Shown here: positions 13,265 to 26,972 of the stretch, in pieces
Layout: each line of letters begins with the position of its first letter
Position numbering within the stretch: the stretch's first letter is position 1
Source of the DNA: Acanthacorydalis orientalis
Taxonomy: Eukaryota; Arthropoda; Insecta; Megaloptera; Corydalidae
Length of the DNA stretch: 64,000 bases
Assembly (NCBI GenBank): GCA_034766995.1
Contig: CM068316.1
Coordinates: forward strand, 14,522,000 to 14,585,999
Reading direction: 5' to 3'
Notes under the pieces: model-generated
The model's database searches: none
Seen by the model: the letters and a program-made list of their open reading frames with translations, nothing else
Told to the model about the DNA's origin: nothing
Translations under genes and position numbers: made by a program

Positions 13265-13281
13265 TATATATAAGCATACAA
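13206..13281. repeat. GC hairpin next to a (TA)(CA) palindrome
   Basis: GCGGCACAGTTGTGCCGC (13206-13223) is a perfect 8-bp stem. Directly after it GTATGCTTATATATA faces TATATATAAGCATAC at 13281 across a (TA)n(CA)n tract. Confidence 0.8.
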
Positions 13282-13347
13282 GTGATGTAACAAAAAAAAA
13301 TGTAGGCAATCTAATATTTTTGTATGAAGTTGATATATAAGAAAACC

Positions 13348-13350
<3 letters not shown>

Positions 13351-13399
<49 letters not shown>
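13351..13399. repeat. (TA)n microsatellite
   Basis: Pure AT dinucleotide tract of 49 bases. Confidence 0.95.
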
Positions 13400-13404
<5 letters not shown>

Positions 13405-14644
13405 CTGTATTCTTCGGATGAAGTTAGTTAGATTTATATTCTAATCTACTACTTCTATTAATGTTTTTGATTCTTAAATCACTCTTATAGATAATACTCA
13501 AAATTTCAAACTACCAGATGCGGCTCAAGAGTCAAAATCTAGACAGATATGTATAAACCATACATAATAATCATATATATTATAGTTAATATTACATTAA
13601 TGATAATTAACCAATCTCTAAAAGTAATCAATACAAATACAACTGTCACCACACATCTGATATTATACTATCTTACTTCCATACTATTTTTATCAATGTA
13701 TTGAAAGTGATTGCAAAGGTAATAGCTAGCACATGGTGTGTGTAGGTACCAGGTGAGCTCATTACCTATGAATCGATATTTGATAACGAGCCTAGCAAAA
13801 GTTGATGTTTCAGTATATGTATGGAAAAAGAGACAGAAGAGCTCAAGGTACAACAGAAGGTTATGTCCTTACTGGTGCGCATACCGTGCCATGGATATAA
13901 GATGGCGATGATGTTACTATCTGCTGCCAATATCCTGGATCGCTTAAATCGATAACACGAGTAGACAATACTTTTTTAATATCCTTCTTGACTTGTATTC
14001 AGGATCTATGTGTGTCTTCATTACTGAACGTCTGCATTGGAGAGTGAGAGGTTGGGAAGTAAGGTTCCACTCATTCTTAATTGCTCAATACGGTCAGAGT
14101 CACATAATCATAATACGAGTACAAATTAATTGTACCGTATTATCTCGGATTATTTATACTTAATAATGAATCTAATTTAATACTTTTACTTTAAATGTTT
14201 AATTTGCTCCTCTCTTTATATACATTCTTTTGCACTAATTTAATAAATCTTAGGTTATGTTTAAGTTTAATTATTGAGATAGACTGAACTCACTCTTATA
14301 TAAATTTACGTGTGTGTGTGTATATATATATATATAAACATATTAGAGGAAAAATTATAAACAAATTTCAGGCAAGGAAATCTGTCGATATTTACTTTGC
14401 AGGTAATCAGAAATGAACACATAAAAATCCTGGATGTGAACTAAGAAATGCGTTAGTATTGTTGTAAGATAGTATTACAGTGCATGTGTTTTGTAATTTC
14501 TATTCTTCTTGTGTTCTTTTAGAATATGGACAGTTCTCACCAATTCAATCAATTAGATATGATTATTCATTGTGTTCGGCTACTATAAAATAGTTGTAAC
14601 AACAGTTTAGCATTATCAAAATATTAAACATACTAACTTTGATA

Positions 14645-14654
14645 TTATATATAT

Positions 14655-14697
<43 letters not shown>

Positions 14698-14707
14698 TTA
14701 TATAATG

Positions 14708-14742
<35 letters not shown>

Positions 14743-14854
14743 ATTACATTTTTTTAATTAAACTTTAAGACCAAAATTAGTAGCATAAACATAACAAAAA
14801 TTTTACTTTACAATTTTACTTTCGCTTTAAATTTAATTTAAAAAATATATTACT

Positions 14855-14908
<54 letters not shown>
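14645..14908. repeat. Cluster of (TA)n tracts
   Basis: Interrupted TA from 14645 to 14742 and a pure tract at 14857-14908. Confidence 0.92.
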
Positions 14909-14909
<1 letters not shown>

Positions 14910-14911
<2 letters not shown>

Positions 14912-16099
14912 TCAATTCTGACAAAGAATATCAAAAAATCTATTTATAATAATAAATAATAAGATTGTATTTCTTCAAACAGCATATCTGACTATGATAT
15001 ATGTTGAAAAACATTTTATATAGAATTTACGTCGAAGTGAATAGGAATATTTTTTACTTCAATCAATAAAAAATATAAATAATGTAAGAAATATGATAGG
15101 TAAAACAGTTGTAATTAATAAAATAGTGACCAAATTTATTTACATGTTTAATAAACAAAAATTTTATATAGGTGTGCTGAGAAAAAAAATTATTTTCATA
15201 CAATTAATTCATATTTTTCATTTAGTAGATGTTACAGTTGTTTCAGTTTCATTTTCTAAATTGATCGTATAACGTGTTAGCAAACTTTTAAAAGTATCTC
15301 ATGAAATAAAGACTAGTAGACTTCATTAAAACTGTCGTATTTCACTTAATATAACTTTATTATATTTTTTCTTCCACTTGATCAATAAACTCGATAAAAT
15401 ATATCTTCTATTTGACTCAAGAGGCTATTAGTTGGTGAAAATATATTACTTTATTTATTAGAAACGACGGCGTAAATCTAGTTATTCTCTGTTTAATACC
15501 ATATGTCGTATAAATATTATTAACGTAAAGATTTTTGTAATACTCTATTCTGGTAATTAATCTTTAAATAAATCCCAAAAAAAATCTATAGTTTTACATC
15601 TCGTTTTATTTATTAAATTAATTTGTTATTCTAAGTAAAAAGATTCGTACATTTAAAATAAACAATTTTGATATTTAATTTTATAAAATAAAATAAATAA
15701 CTATCTGCAAGATATGTAATTTAATAAAATATTTTCTTAAGATTTTAATATTTCATTTCAAAATATAAATCTTACTTTATTAGTTTTTTATATATTTGTT
15801 AATAATTAAAAAATATTAAATATCATGTTTTGCTTAGTATACATTCCGTTTGAAATCGTATCAAGTATTAGATTGTTTAATAGTAATTAAGCAAAATAGT
15901 AGAATTGATTAAATTATAAATCCCTTTATAATACAATTCATAGTAATCAATTGTAATCTCTATTTCAAACATTATATCACGTCTTCTTGTTACACATTTT
16001 ATGATGATAGTTTAACAGATCGTGATTATTATAATGATAATGATATTATATATAAATTTCAATTAAAGCAATCTACCTCTTTCTATATTCGTGTATACA

Positions 16100-16100
<1 letters not shown>
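14910..16100. other. AT-rich DNA, no recognised feature
   Basis: No coding or repeat signal beyond general AT richness. Confidence 0.55.
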
Positions 16101-16101
<1 letters not shown>

Positions 16102-16174
<73 letters not shown>

Positions 16175-16189
16175 GTGTGTGTGTGTGCA
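16102..16189. repeat. (TA)n(TG)n compound microsatellite
   Basis: TA repeat turning into TG near 16176; a second pure TA tract follows at 16312-16355. Confidence 0.93.
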
Positions 16190-16307
16190 TGTGGGTTTGT
16201 GTGTTTGCGTATATGTGTATGAAAGTGTGTGTGTATGTATCAATTATAAAAATAAATATAGAAAGAAAAGAAACACAAATTTGAACATTCATATAAGGAC
16301 AATATTA

Positions 16308-16356
<49 letters not shown>

Positions 16357-16647
16357 CAATGAATTATAAAAGTTAAGTAAAAATGAAATATTTAAAAACG
16401 TTCAATCTTTATATTGTACATAGTAGTTACAATATAATATAACTTTGTACTCTTACTGTTGTATACGTATAAATATACAATTTTTTACTTATAAAAAGTG
16501 ATTAATAAAATATCACTGAAATGTCCAATAATCAAACATTGGACAGTTTAATTAAAAATTACTTCTTAGTATGTGACCAGTGAATGTGAGTTTTTGAACC
16601 ATTATCTAGAATTTTCGGGTTACGAAAATAAAAAATCATTTTATATA

Positions 16648-17157
16648 TTAGGTGTACAAATTAATTCGATGCATTTAATAGAAAATGAATGTTTGAAGAT
16701 GAATGAAATAAATTTTAATCCTCAAAATATCCTCCAGTATTTTGTATAATTTTGCTTCATCTGTCGAGTACCTAACTAATATTCTATCAAAAAAAGGCGA
16801 CAGCTTTGAGTCGATGAAGCTGTAACGATTTTTCGTATCTCTTTGATTGTGTTAGATTTTTTTCATGTTTTGTGCGTTACAAAACCTTCCCTCAAACCTG
16901 AACATATTCCTACGGTTTCGACAGCATTTTTTCAACTGCAATACGAAAAGTATGCAATGTTTAAAATGTTACTTTTTAGACAACAACCTGTCCACTACTG
17001 TTTTGTGAGGTTATGCTAACTGCTCGGCCAAGATACATAATGTTTTAAATGTTAACGTTAGCACTTAAAAATTCTGAAACGACGAGAAAATATTCTTACT
17101 TAAAACAGAGTTATGGTTGATTCAATTTAAATACACTACATTATTTATTACACCTAA
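16648..17157 (-). mobile_element. Mauritiana-like mariner deletion derivative, copy 3
   Basis: This 510-base copy starts TTAGGTGTACAAATTAATTC after a TA and ends in the reversed TTAGGTGTAATAAAT; the right TA has decayed. It matches copies 1 and 2 across the interior, including the block around 16790-16830. On the minus strand both ends match the ends of the longer copy at 31079-31924, so the central deletion can be placed. Confidence 0.82.
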
Positions 17158-17511
17158 GAGATAAAGAATGACGATAGAACACAGTAGTGAAGTGATAAAA
17201 ATATATGAACAATAACTAAATACAAAACAAGTGAAAATAAGTAATATATATATATATGTATATATACACATATATAATTACAGAATAATAACGATAGATA
17301 TATGAATACTAAACAAAAATGGCGAGGTAAATTAAAAATCAGTTAACTGCAAAAAATTAGAAAAATGAAAATCATCGTTACATTAAAAATAGACTATAAA
17401 CATGTATACAAGTAAAAATAATACAAAAACTTAATAAATATACTTGAAACAAAATAATTTAACAGCAAAATCGAAAAATAACAGAGTTGAACATAGAAAG
17501 GGGTGTATATG

Positions 17512-17516
<5 letters not shown>

Positions 17517-17572
<56 letters not shown>
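17517..17572. repeat. (TA)n microsatellite
   Basis: Pure TA tract of 56 bases. Confidence 0.94.
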
Positions 17573-17575
<3 letters not shown>

Positions 17576-18284
17576 GAAAAAAACCTTATCACTCTCAGGG
17601 CGAGAATGTCACTGTAAAAATTAACATAAGAACAAATTAATTATTAAAAGTTTTATCAAAAACCAACTAATGCTGTTCACAAGAAATGAAAATTCATTTA
17701 TGAAAGTAATAACACATTTTCCATGATCGTGAACTTTTTTTGTGTATATTAAAATATTATATAAATATTTATTCTATAAGAAGAAAACCAATTTAATGAA
17801 ATATATTTAAAATGTATGCGTGTGAATGTTTGAATATATATATATATATATATATATTAACCCTCAAAAGTAAAATATAGATCTAGAAAAAACTTTAAGG
17901 CTGAGTCTAGACTACATAAAAAAGCACACTGTTATAATGTGGATCGGATACAGGGAGAATAAAATTAAATACATTCACACGCATACACATTAATGCCTTC
18001 ACACAGAAGCTCTTGTAAGTGAACTCACAACATGCTTTCAGTCGATATTTAAAGACATTTGTTTCAAAGTAAATATGTAACATTTACAGGACTGAAATCA
18101 TTTCTACAATGTTTACATAAAACTTATTTTTTAAGTTTTTTATAACTGTCTAGTTTGATATGTTCAATTCTATTCAAATGAATATATATATATATATATA
18201 TATATTATTGAATATATTAATATATAGTGAATATTAGTTTATGGTAAAAAGTATATTTTTCTTTTAACAACAAATAAATATTAT

Positions 18285-18515
18285 TGATGTTTGGCCAGAA
18301 AGATCCCCAGATTTGACGGGTGTGATTATTTTCTTTGGGGTTATCTAAAGAGCAAGATATATTCACACGCTATCCCTGAACTAAAAATTAAAACTCCAAG
18401 AAGTATTTGTCAGGATTCAACCAGATATATTAGTTTGCGTAATGGAAAAGTTCTGAATAAAATTACAAACATGCATGCGCTGAAATCGTGCTCATCTATC
18501 ATGGGTTATTTTTAA
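18285..18515 (+). pseudogene. DDE transposase fragment (LWGYLKSK type)
   Basis: The plus strand reads WPERSPDLTGCDYFLWGYLK then SKIYSHAIPELK, the third-Asp region and the start of the C-terminal tail of the same transposase family as the pseudogene at 38215-39065. The following residues (ISLRNGKVLNKI) are consistent with the family's tail after a shift. The upstream half is absent; TA-rich DNA borders it at 18182-18206. Confidence 0.75.
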
Positions 18516-18719
18516 AAAATAAAATAATCAGATACATGTAATAAGAACATGTATACAAAATTATTCAAAAATAAACTCATTTAAGTATTTTGTTTCGAAA
18601 TTTTTTCATTTCTTTGACACATTCTATGCAGTAACATTCTAAAATAATGAGAAACATTTTCAGATATTAAATAATAAAATGAAAATCATTCTAAAATGTT
18701 TAGATTTAAAAATGGATTA

Positions 18720-18758
<39 letters not shown>

Positions 18759-20612
18759 TATATAAAATTTAATAAATGAAATTTAGCACAGTAAGCTTGA
18801 AGAACAAATTTTTTTTAGTAAATTACTTATAGGTCAGTTTTTTCTCTTGTTATATCTATAAAGTAAATAGACATGAATTAATCATAATAAATATATTTTT
18901 TTACTACCTTTTGGCGAACATTTCTTTAGAATTGTTACTAAAACAACTAATTCATAGAATAAAAATAATGAATTGTTATACAACTGAGCGTATGAAAGAG
19001 AAACAATTTACTTTAGACACAGACATTTTTTCTTAGAATACGATAATTCAGAACAGCAAAATATTTTTGTTACATATTTAGATATTGAGAGTCATTCTTT
19101 GTTTTTTCAGATAATAGAAAATAAATTCATCATAAATATATTTTTTAAATTAATATACGGAGTGTAGTTCAACTTCGAATAATGAAACATAATAATAAAA
19201 AAAATATAATTATATTTAATAAATCATCATTATTTTTTACACACAAAAAATATATAAAATACTTTTTCATTGTTTAAATAAAAAAAATACAATTTAACAA
19301 TATAATAACTATCTTTAAAAAAATCATTTATTTATCGTACAAAATTATTTACAGAATTTAAATATTGATCGAATAGTTATAATATTTAAATGTATGTTCA
19401 TGTTTAAATTTACAAAAGGTGGAAAAAATTAACTAAAAAAATAATTGTTTTTATATTTAAATCATTTTTAATCTCTTGTTAGATTTCATTTTCGTATTTA
19501 AACAGTGGAAGATAATTATACACCATTTTTATGTAACTGAATAACAACTATAAAAACTATTTATCTACTTTTAGTTAATTACTATATTTGAATTATATTC
19601 GTCCTGTGCGTGTGAAATAAAAACAGAATATGCTTTCAAATAATTATCCGATCAATACTTAACCTCTGCAAAAGATTTTTCAGTATAAATAAATGGTATC
19701 TATCTGCTCTCGATAAATTCTCACTGGTATGTCATACATTTGTCATGTTTTTTCTTGCTGTCAGGGTGACAATATTTTGCTCATATCCGCTATTCTACAG
19801 CTGCGGGCTTTCAATGACACCCCATTTATAATAATCGATTATAAGGGGTTTGCAAAGAGGCGTCTAGTTATACGTACGAATATATATATATATATATATA
19901 TTATAAAACGAAATGGAATTTCCAATCTGTTTTCACTCTTTCCAATCATTTTCTTCATTTTAAGATTTCAAAAAATATCTATTATATATATATACTTGTA
20001 TTCAAATTATTGGTATTAATTTACTTAATATTTCTTTCATATTTTAAAATTACTTGAGCTTTATACAATACATTTACTTAATCTATTTTCAGAGTTATTT
20101 CGGTTTTAAATAGGTGAATTTTTAAATCATATTCATAATCATATTACTTTTGATGTATGAAACGTATTTATTTAATATTTTTAATATAGGTGAATTTATT
20201 AATATCTATCCAAATAATACAATTCAGTAAAATATGATTCTCTTGTGATTGTCTCTCTTCCCGTGTGATTCTCTTGTGAATGTCAAAGATGTTATAATTT
20301 TTATTCAATTAAAAATATTATATAATAATGACATATATATATATATATATATATATAAATGTGTGTGTGTGTGTATTATTAATCTCTTAAGTCATCAATT
20401 ATTTTCAAGTCGAGTCTACTTCGACCGTGGCGGTTTAAAGACTTGTTTTGCTATTATTTTTTGTAGTGAGGATTGTGAAATTATTTGTCACCAAACGTGT
20501 AATTTTTTGATCCGTATCAAAATAGCATACTGGATCTTCCGAAAAACACATACGCCATTGTATGCTGATATATTTTCGTTCACAATTTAATGTAACGACA
20601 AGAACAAAAATA

Positions 20613-21187
20613 TTAGGTTGGTAGAAAGTTAATTGTGATTTATGACCTTCAAATTCATACACATTTCTCTCTTTTCTGATTTCCCTAGCTGTACTAAGTA
20701 GTCCAGATATGTTGGATGATTAATGCTTAACTTTTGTGCAAATTCTCGAAATATTGTGCGTAGTTCTGATTCATCTAATATTTTCAGTTGATCTTGATGA
20801 ACTGAAGAAAGACACTCGCGACCTTTTTCATATTCAAGGTTCTCGTCGCTAGAACGAAATTTTTGGAACCACCATTTTTCCTCACGCTACTTAACAGTAC
20901 CCACATCAAAAGCATTGTTTAGTTTACGAGTAGTTTCTGCTCTTTTAACACCCGTTTTGAACTCATACAAAAAATTACTCTTATTTGCTTCCTTCCCATC
21001 TTTAATTTAATATCTCAATTTGAAACAAAATTAATAATAAAACCAAAGTTGATATTACCAAAATATAGACCGAAAATTGAACTTTAAAATGATATTAACA
21101 GAGATGCGATAAAATGACATTTTCTTTAAAAAAAATTAAGGTTAGAATTCAAAAAACAAAAACCAAAATTATTTCATACCAACCTAA
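20613..21187 (-). mobile_element. Cecropia/Hsmar1-like mariner, HTH-only derivative
   Basis: This 575-base element has TA flanks and ends TTAGGTTGGTAGAAAGTTAA and, reversed on the right, TTAGGTTGGTATGAAATAAT. On the minus strand: FLYEFKTGVKRAETTRKLNN, WWFQKFRSSDENLE, DQLKILDESELRTIFREFAQ and INHPTYLDYL. It has the same two helix-turn-helix halves as the element at 24918 and the same loss of the catalytic domain. At least one stop breaks the frame. Confidence 0.9.
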
Positions 21188-21239
21188 TAATTGCAATATT
21201 TATAGAGATCTGTTGAAACTTAATAAATGTCAACGTTGA

Positions 21240-21646
21240 TTAGAAAATTTTCTGTATGTAACTGACTTGTCTGATAGTCCTTAAAGCGAATGTCCTGTTG
21301 AATTCGATAATGGTGACTTAAAGTCGTTAATGAAATTCAACTCAAAATTAAGCAAACAGGAACTATCATGCAGAATTGCGTTCACATGATCAACTGTACA
21401 AAGTCATCTACATGAAATTAATAATGTAAATATAACTTGTTTATTAACAAGTTCAATTATCGGATGCGATTAGTGACAAACTTTGCATTTTATTGCTGAC
21501 AAGATTACATAATGATTCTTTTTTGACCAGAATTTTCACCGGAGATGAGAAATGGATCCTTTATTCAAACATTAAACAGTAGCTTTTGAGAAGTAAAGAC
21601 CGAAACCAACTCTTAAAATAATAATGTTAATCTTAATAATGAATGT

Positions 21647-21701
<55 letters not shown>

Positions 21702-22250
21702 GTATCGAAAAGTACTGTTATATATTTGGTGGGATCACTGGCATAATTCACTATAAGTGCTTAAATCCTGCAGAAACAATTACTACTGAATCATATTACA
21801 AACAACTAGCGGCTGCCTAAGCCTATCGAATTGTTGAAAAAGAGACATGCTTTATTCAACAGAAATGGAGTACTTCTCAACACGATAATGCCTGTCCATA
21901 TGCTCGGGCGCTAATGACCTTAATTGTTGACGCACTATTAAACCTCAAATAACTAAAATACACGCAGCAAGGATAACACAAGAAAAAATTAGGCAGCTCG
22001 AATGGGAAGTCTTACCCACCTACCGTACTCGTCAGATATTGCTCCATCTGATTACTATTTATTCCAGTCATTAGAACATTCCTTGGCAAATAAAAACTTT
22101 AAATCCTTTTGAGTTGCGAAATGATCCGGAATCTTATTTTATATTATGACTACCAGATTTCTTAACGGGAAATGAAAAATTACAAAAAAGATTGAAAACT
22201 GTCTTTCACAATGATGGAGATTACAGAACTAATTACAAAATAAAAACTTT
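21240..22250 (+). pseudogene. Mariner transposase pseudogene with (TA)n inside
   Basis: Plus-strand remains in order: PVEFDNGDLKSLMKFNSKLS (N-terminal linker and second HTH) at about 21295-21360; a TGDEKW-like block at 21540-21560; a long (TA)n/(TG)n tract at 21646-21702 that splits the gene; a WWDHWHNS-like block at 21730; LEWEVLP followed by broken SPD-type sequence at 21995-22060; SDYYLFQSLEH at about 22050-22085; and a tail ending HNDGDYRTNYK. There are many stops and shifts. It begins about 50 bases after the cecropia-like derivative ending at 21187. No terminal repeats were found. Confidence 0.8.
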
Positions 22251-22308
22251 TTTGAAAGTTAAATTTGTTTTTTTATACAAAAATAATTGAGTATTTTTTG
22301 GTATACGT

Positions 22309-22329
22309 TATATATATATATATATACTC

Positions 22330-22370
<41 letters not shown>
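22309..22370. repeat. (TA)n microsatellite
   Basis: TA tract with one CTCG interruption, lying just beyond the mariner pseudogene ending at about 22250. Confidence 0.93.
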
Positions 22371-22371
<1 letters not shown>

Positions 22372-23139
22372 TGCAATCAATAAATACATAACAGTTTCTA
22401 ATTCATTAGACAATTGGCATCAGCATACATTATATATGAATGTAAATTCAACTTAAACCGAATGTTAAGTTAATTTTCAGTGAAACATTCTAAGAAATGT
22501 AAGCGACATTTTTGACATTGAGGATAATGAATGGAAAATGTATGCTCTCTACCTAAGTTCCACGAACCGACGTCAAGTTGTTTGTCGCACCCAACATACC
22601 ATGTCCTTTTCTTATGTAGTACGGTGCTAATGACCTCTGTATTTGACATATTCGTAATTCAACGTTCGTTCATTATTATCGTATCCAACTTTCTTGTCGT
22701 TGCATTCGAAATATGCATTACTAATATTAGATTTTCAACGATAATAATACATAACGAACTAAAGTGATTGAATTTGTAGCTTCTATATATTTTTCTACCT
22801 TTCAAAATATTAAAAGTACACTATTGTCATTGGCGTACATCATTTTATCAACTAAGATTAATTATAAAGAAACAATAATTTATAACAATCATTTTAAAAA
22901 GCGAACATTTACAAAGTTTAAAATTTTTAGTTTTAAAAAAATATGAACCAAAATAAGAATAAGTATTCGATGTAAGCTTGATATTAAGATATACTCATGT
23001 AACAAAAACCAAAAAACACTACAACATCATAAAACATATTCTAATATAACCGATAAACAATTCTTGGAATTTTATCTGATAACATGTGTTAACAATTCTT
23101 GGAATTATTGTACGTTATAACGACTGAACTTTCTTGCTA

Positions 23140-23353
<214 letters not shown>

Positions 23354-23509
23354 GGAATATTTGGAAAATATTCCTCCACATAAAATACCACTGAGATTTT
23401 ATGAGAAGGAAATTTTACTCTTCATAAAATACTAATGAGAATATAAATTGAAATTTGTAATTTATATATCAGTTAAATTTTAAAATATTTAACAAATCAA
23501 AGTATTTAA

Positions 23510-23510
<1 letters not shown>

Positions 23511-23561
<51 letters not shown>

Positions 23562-23580
23562 ATGTGTTTGTATGTGTATA
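23511..23580. repeat. (CA)n(TA)n(TG)n self-complementary microsatellite
   Basis: A CA run, then TA, then a TG run. The two outer runs are complementary, so the whole tract can extrude as a cruciform. Confidence 0.9.
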
Positions 23581-24864
23581 AAGTTTATTTTTTAAGAAAA
23601 AAAATCGAGTCTTTTTCAAAGGAAAACTACGAACTTCTTTTTAAAGATATCAATCCATTTCAAAACGTATTCTATAACAAAAAAAAAGAACTGCTGAATA
23701 GTAAGATCTTTAAATAGATATTTAAACTTTCGTTCGTTGCGTCTACACAAAACATGAATCTGATAGCAATTTGTCAAGCTGATTATATCAACTCAAAACT
23801 AAATCCGTACAACAAAATACGTTAGCAAGATTACATGAAGAGAAAAAAGAGTGCTTTTCAAAATCAACGACAGCAAGTCACGAATGACCTGAGATAATAT
23901 TCGTCCTCGCCAGTGGCGCTCTTTCATTTTTCATATTCAATCACATTTGAAATATGGATTTTTCGTATTGTAAAATAAAATTCAATATCAATTCTTATTG
24001 AAGATAAATTTAAAAACTATCCCTAGAAATATAATTGGTAAATTTTTATTTAAACTAAATACTGTAAATGAAATTTTCAATATGGATAGCGTAATGAATT
24101 TTTGAAAAAATATAATTATATTTTAATTATGCAACTTTTAACGAAAAACCTTTTCAATTATCGAACAGTTTCTTTCATATTAATAAAATTATAATCGTTA
24201 ATAATTCATTAAATGAAAATAAGTCACTGTAAAATATTTTATATATTCATTGTTAGTAAAAAGAGTAACAAAAGGTAAAATAATTAATATATTTCATATT
24301 AACGTTATAAACTTCGAAATATTCATAATACAAATGACGTTCATTCATAACGACAAAGAAAAGTAACATGTTCAGCTATTGTTACTTCTTATTATGAACA
24401 TGTTTACAATTTTCTTGTTTTTCAAGTATATGTATTTTATGTCGTGGGCTTACTGAAAAACATCACTGTATATGAATACCTGCTTTATTATCTCATTATG
24501 TATATCAAAGCTAATGTTTTAATCATTACACAGAAAATGGAGTCAGTTTAATGTAAATAATGAGAGAAATAATACTTTTTATTGTTACTATTCATCCTTA
24601 AACCAATTTTCTAGATTATACTATTATTATATATTATTCATTGATTTGAATAAAATTTCAATTATAGTGAAATAATCTCTTGTTTTATAGCATTTTTTTT
24701 ATTTTATCAATATAGAGATTTTTATTTATATTTTTTATTTATTAAAAATAATAATGCTTTCTTATAAAATTGAATATAAACAATTACAAATAAATAATAA
24801 AAGTGTATTCATGTTATTTGAAGAGTGTAATAGTAAGTGTTTAAAGGTAATATTTATATATCAG

Positions 24865-24896
<32 letters not shown>

Positions 24897-24917
24897 CAAC
24901 CTAATAATATATAATTA

Positions 24918-25493
24918 TTAGGTTGGTAGAAAAATAATTACGGTTTTTATTTTTTTGAATTTTAAAATTAATTTTTTCAATAAAAGTGTCATTTCATCTT
25001 GTTTATATTAATATCATATAAAAGTGGATTTTTCAGTCTGTATTTTGGTAACATTAATTTGGTTTTATTATTAATTTTGCTTCAAATTGAACTATTGAAT
25101 TAAATATAGAAAAGAAGCAAATAAGAGCACAAATTTTGTAGGAATTTAAAACGGATGGTAAAGTAGCAGAAACTGCTCGTAAACTAAATGATGCTTTTAT
25201 TGTAGGTACTATTAATGAAAGTACAATCCAATAGTGGTTCCAAAAATTTCGGGGAAACTGGGGATGAGAACATTGAAGATAAAGAATGTCGCATCCTTAT
25301 TCAGCTCATAAAGATCAACTGAAAATGTTAGTTGAATCAGAACCATGCATAACAATTCGAGAACTTACACAAAAGTTAAGCGCGAGTCATCGAACAGTTT
25401 TGGACCACTTGAAACAGTTTGGAAAATCGAAAAATGTGTAAATGTACACGGATTTGAAGGTTATAAACCGCTATTATTTTTCTACTAACCTAA
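24918..25493 (+). mobile_element. Cecropia/Hsmar1-like mariner, HTH-only derivative
   Basis: This 576-base element lies between TA dinucleotides. Its ends start TTAGGTTGGTAGAAAAATAA, very like the Hsmar1/cecropia group. Plus-strand remains: MEKKQIRAQIL then EFKTDGKVAETARKLNDAF, WFQKFRG, then a second helix-turn-helix with ITIRELTQKLSASHRTVLDH and LKQFGKSKN. These are the paired DNA-binding motifs of a mariner transposase. The linker runs straight to the 3' end and the whole DDD catalytic domain is absent. Stops interrupt the frame. It has almost the same length and structure as the copy at 20613-21187. Confidence 0.9.
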
Positions 25494-26731
25494 TAATTTT
25501 CTGGATACTTAAATAAAAAACTGAAATAAATTTACTTTTAAACCATACTAAATATAAATAAACTTCTTGGAGATCAATGTAAATTACTTGATTAAAATAT
25601 TTTGTGATATTTTTAATTAAAATTGAATAAAACTTAATTTCATTTCTTTTAAAAATAATTTTTATTTATTTAGAAAAACAGGATATTTATCAGTATCTTT
25701 CAATTTTTTTTATAATATTAAAGTCAAGTTTTGCAATACGGATAATATTGAAAGTTTGATTAACTTTTCGAAATTGTATCTTTGATATCTTAACTAAAAA
25801 AAAAATAGAATACATTCTTGCAAGTAAGAAATTGTGTTATTTGTTGTTGTTGAAAACTGTTTAAAATAGAAATATTTAGATTTATAATGTAAGTATATTT
25901 ACTTCAAGCAAATTACTTTTATTCTTTGTTTAATAAAAAATATTTGAAATTATAACCGTGAAATATGAGCTTTACAAAATTCAAGCAAGTGTTTTATTAA
26001 TTTAAAAAAGTTCCACTTAAAGATTTTAAAAATGACAATTACTTCTACTCTTAATAATTAATAGATGTTTTATAGAAATAGTAAAAATGTGTCAATTATC
26101 TATAAAAATAATATATTGTACATTTTTAAATTTAAAAAAGGTACATTAGAAAGTATAATATTTCTATATTCTAAATAATTTCTTAAAAATGATTATATAT
26201 TTTTTTTATGTATAAAATAATAGAATAGAAAAATGTATTATTTTTAAAATATTTCTTTGAAAAATAAATATCTGAAAATAAGATATTATTTTAAAAATTC
26301 TTTGTTTAGCTTTTAATTTCTTAACACTTAAAATAAATCAGAAATTTAATAACAATTTAAATGTTTTATCTTGGCACATGTAATCTTGAATACATTTTAA
26401 TTATTTTTCTGGTTATGTATGATATATTAATTCTTTAAAAAAATAGATAATATTTTCTTAAATTTAGAAAACAAGTTTTTTGTAATATATGTTTATAAAA
26501 GACTTGTTTATTTTACAATGGACTGAGTTACAATCATTTAACTATGACTTATCATAAATAAAGAAAGTTTACATAAATTTATTTAAATAGTAATTTAAGA
26601 GAAAATTTGATTTGTTTCGAATTCATGTTTATTTAATTAGCAATTACTGAAAACGAGCTCAAATAACTTTCAATTTCATCAGATTATATGTTTCGAATTT
26701 ATAAAAGTATAAGCAATGGTAGAAATGATTT
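25494..26731. other. AT-rich DNA, no recognised feature
   Basis: Low-complexity A- and T-runs. No terminal repeats, transposase motifs or coding stretch. Confidence 0.55.
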
Positions 26732-26881
26732 ATGAGAGAAATGGAGAAGATAGAACCATTGTATGATAATTTGAAAAATCAAAATAGGATTTTTGATTTG
26801 CCTTATAAATTATTATCTGGATACTCTAGTGAGATTGATGATGATCTTATTGGCAATTTATTGAAAACATATATTAGGTAA
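26732..26881 (+). CDS. Small ORF of 49 codons, unrecognised
   Basis: This frame begins MREMEKIEPLYDNL and contains DLPYKLLSGYSSEIDDDLIG. Its composition is mixed and acidic, unlike the Ile/Tyr frames of TA repeats. The stop lies inside the terminal repeat of a transposon fragment starting at 26874 (the TTAGGTAAG there also resembles a splice donor), so the frame may once have extended further. No homology is recognised and no splice acceptor is convincing. Confidence 0.14.
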   Translation: MREMEKIEPLYDNLKNQNRIFDLPYKLLSGYSSEIDDDLIGNLLKTYIR

Positions 26882-26972
26882 GAAAAGTAATTGTATATTT
26901 AAAATGAATCAATCATAACTCTGTTTTAAATTTAAATATATTCTCGCCGTTTAAGAATTTTGAAGTGCCATT
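26874..26972 (+). mobile_element. Truncated end of the mauritiana-like family
   Basis: Begins TTAGGTAAGAAAAGTAATTG after TA and continues with the family's subterminal blocks (GAATCAATCATAACTCTG, then TTCTCGCCGTTTAAGAATTTT-like sequence seen in copies at 16648 and 31079). The match fades after about 100 bases and no partner end is seen. Confidence 0.68.
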
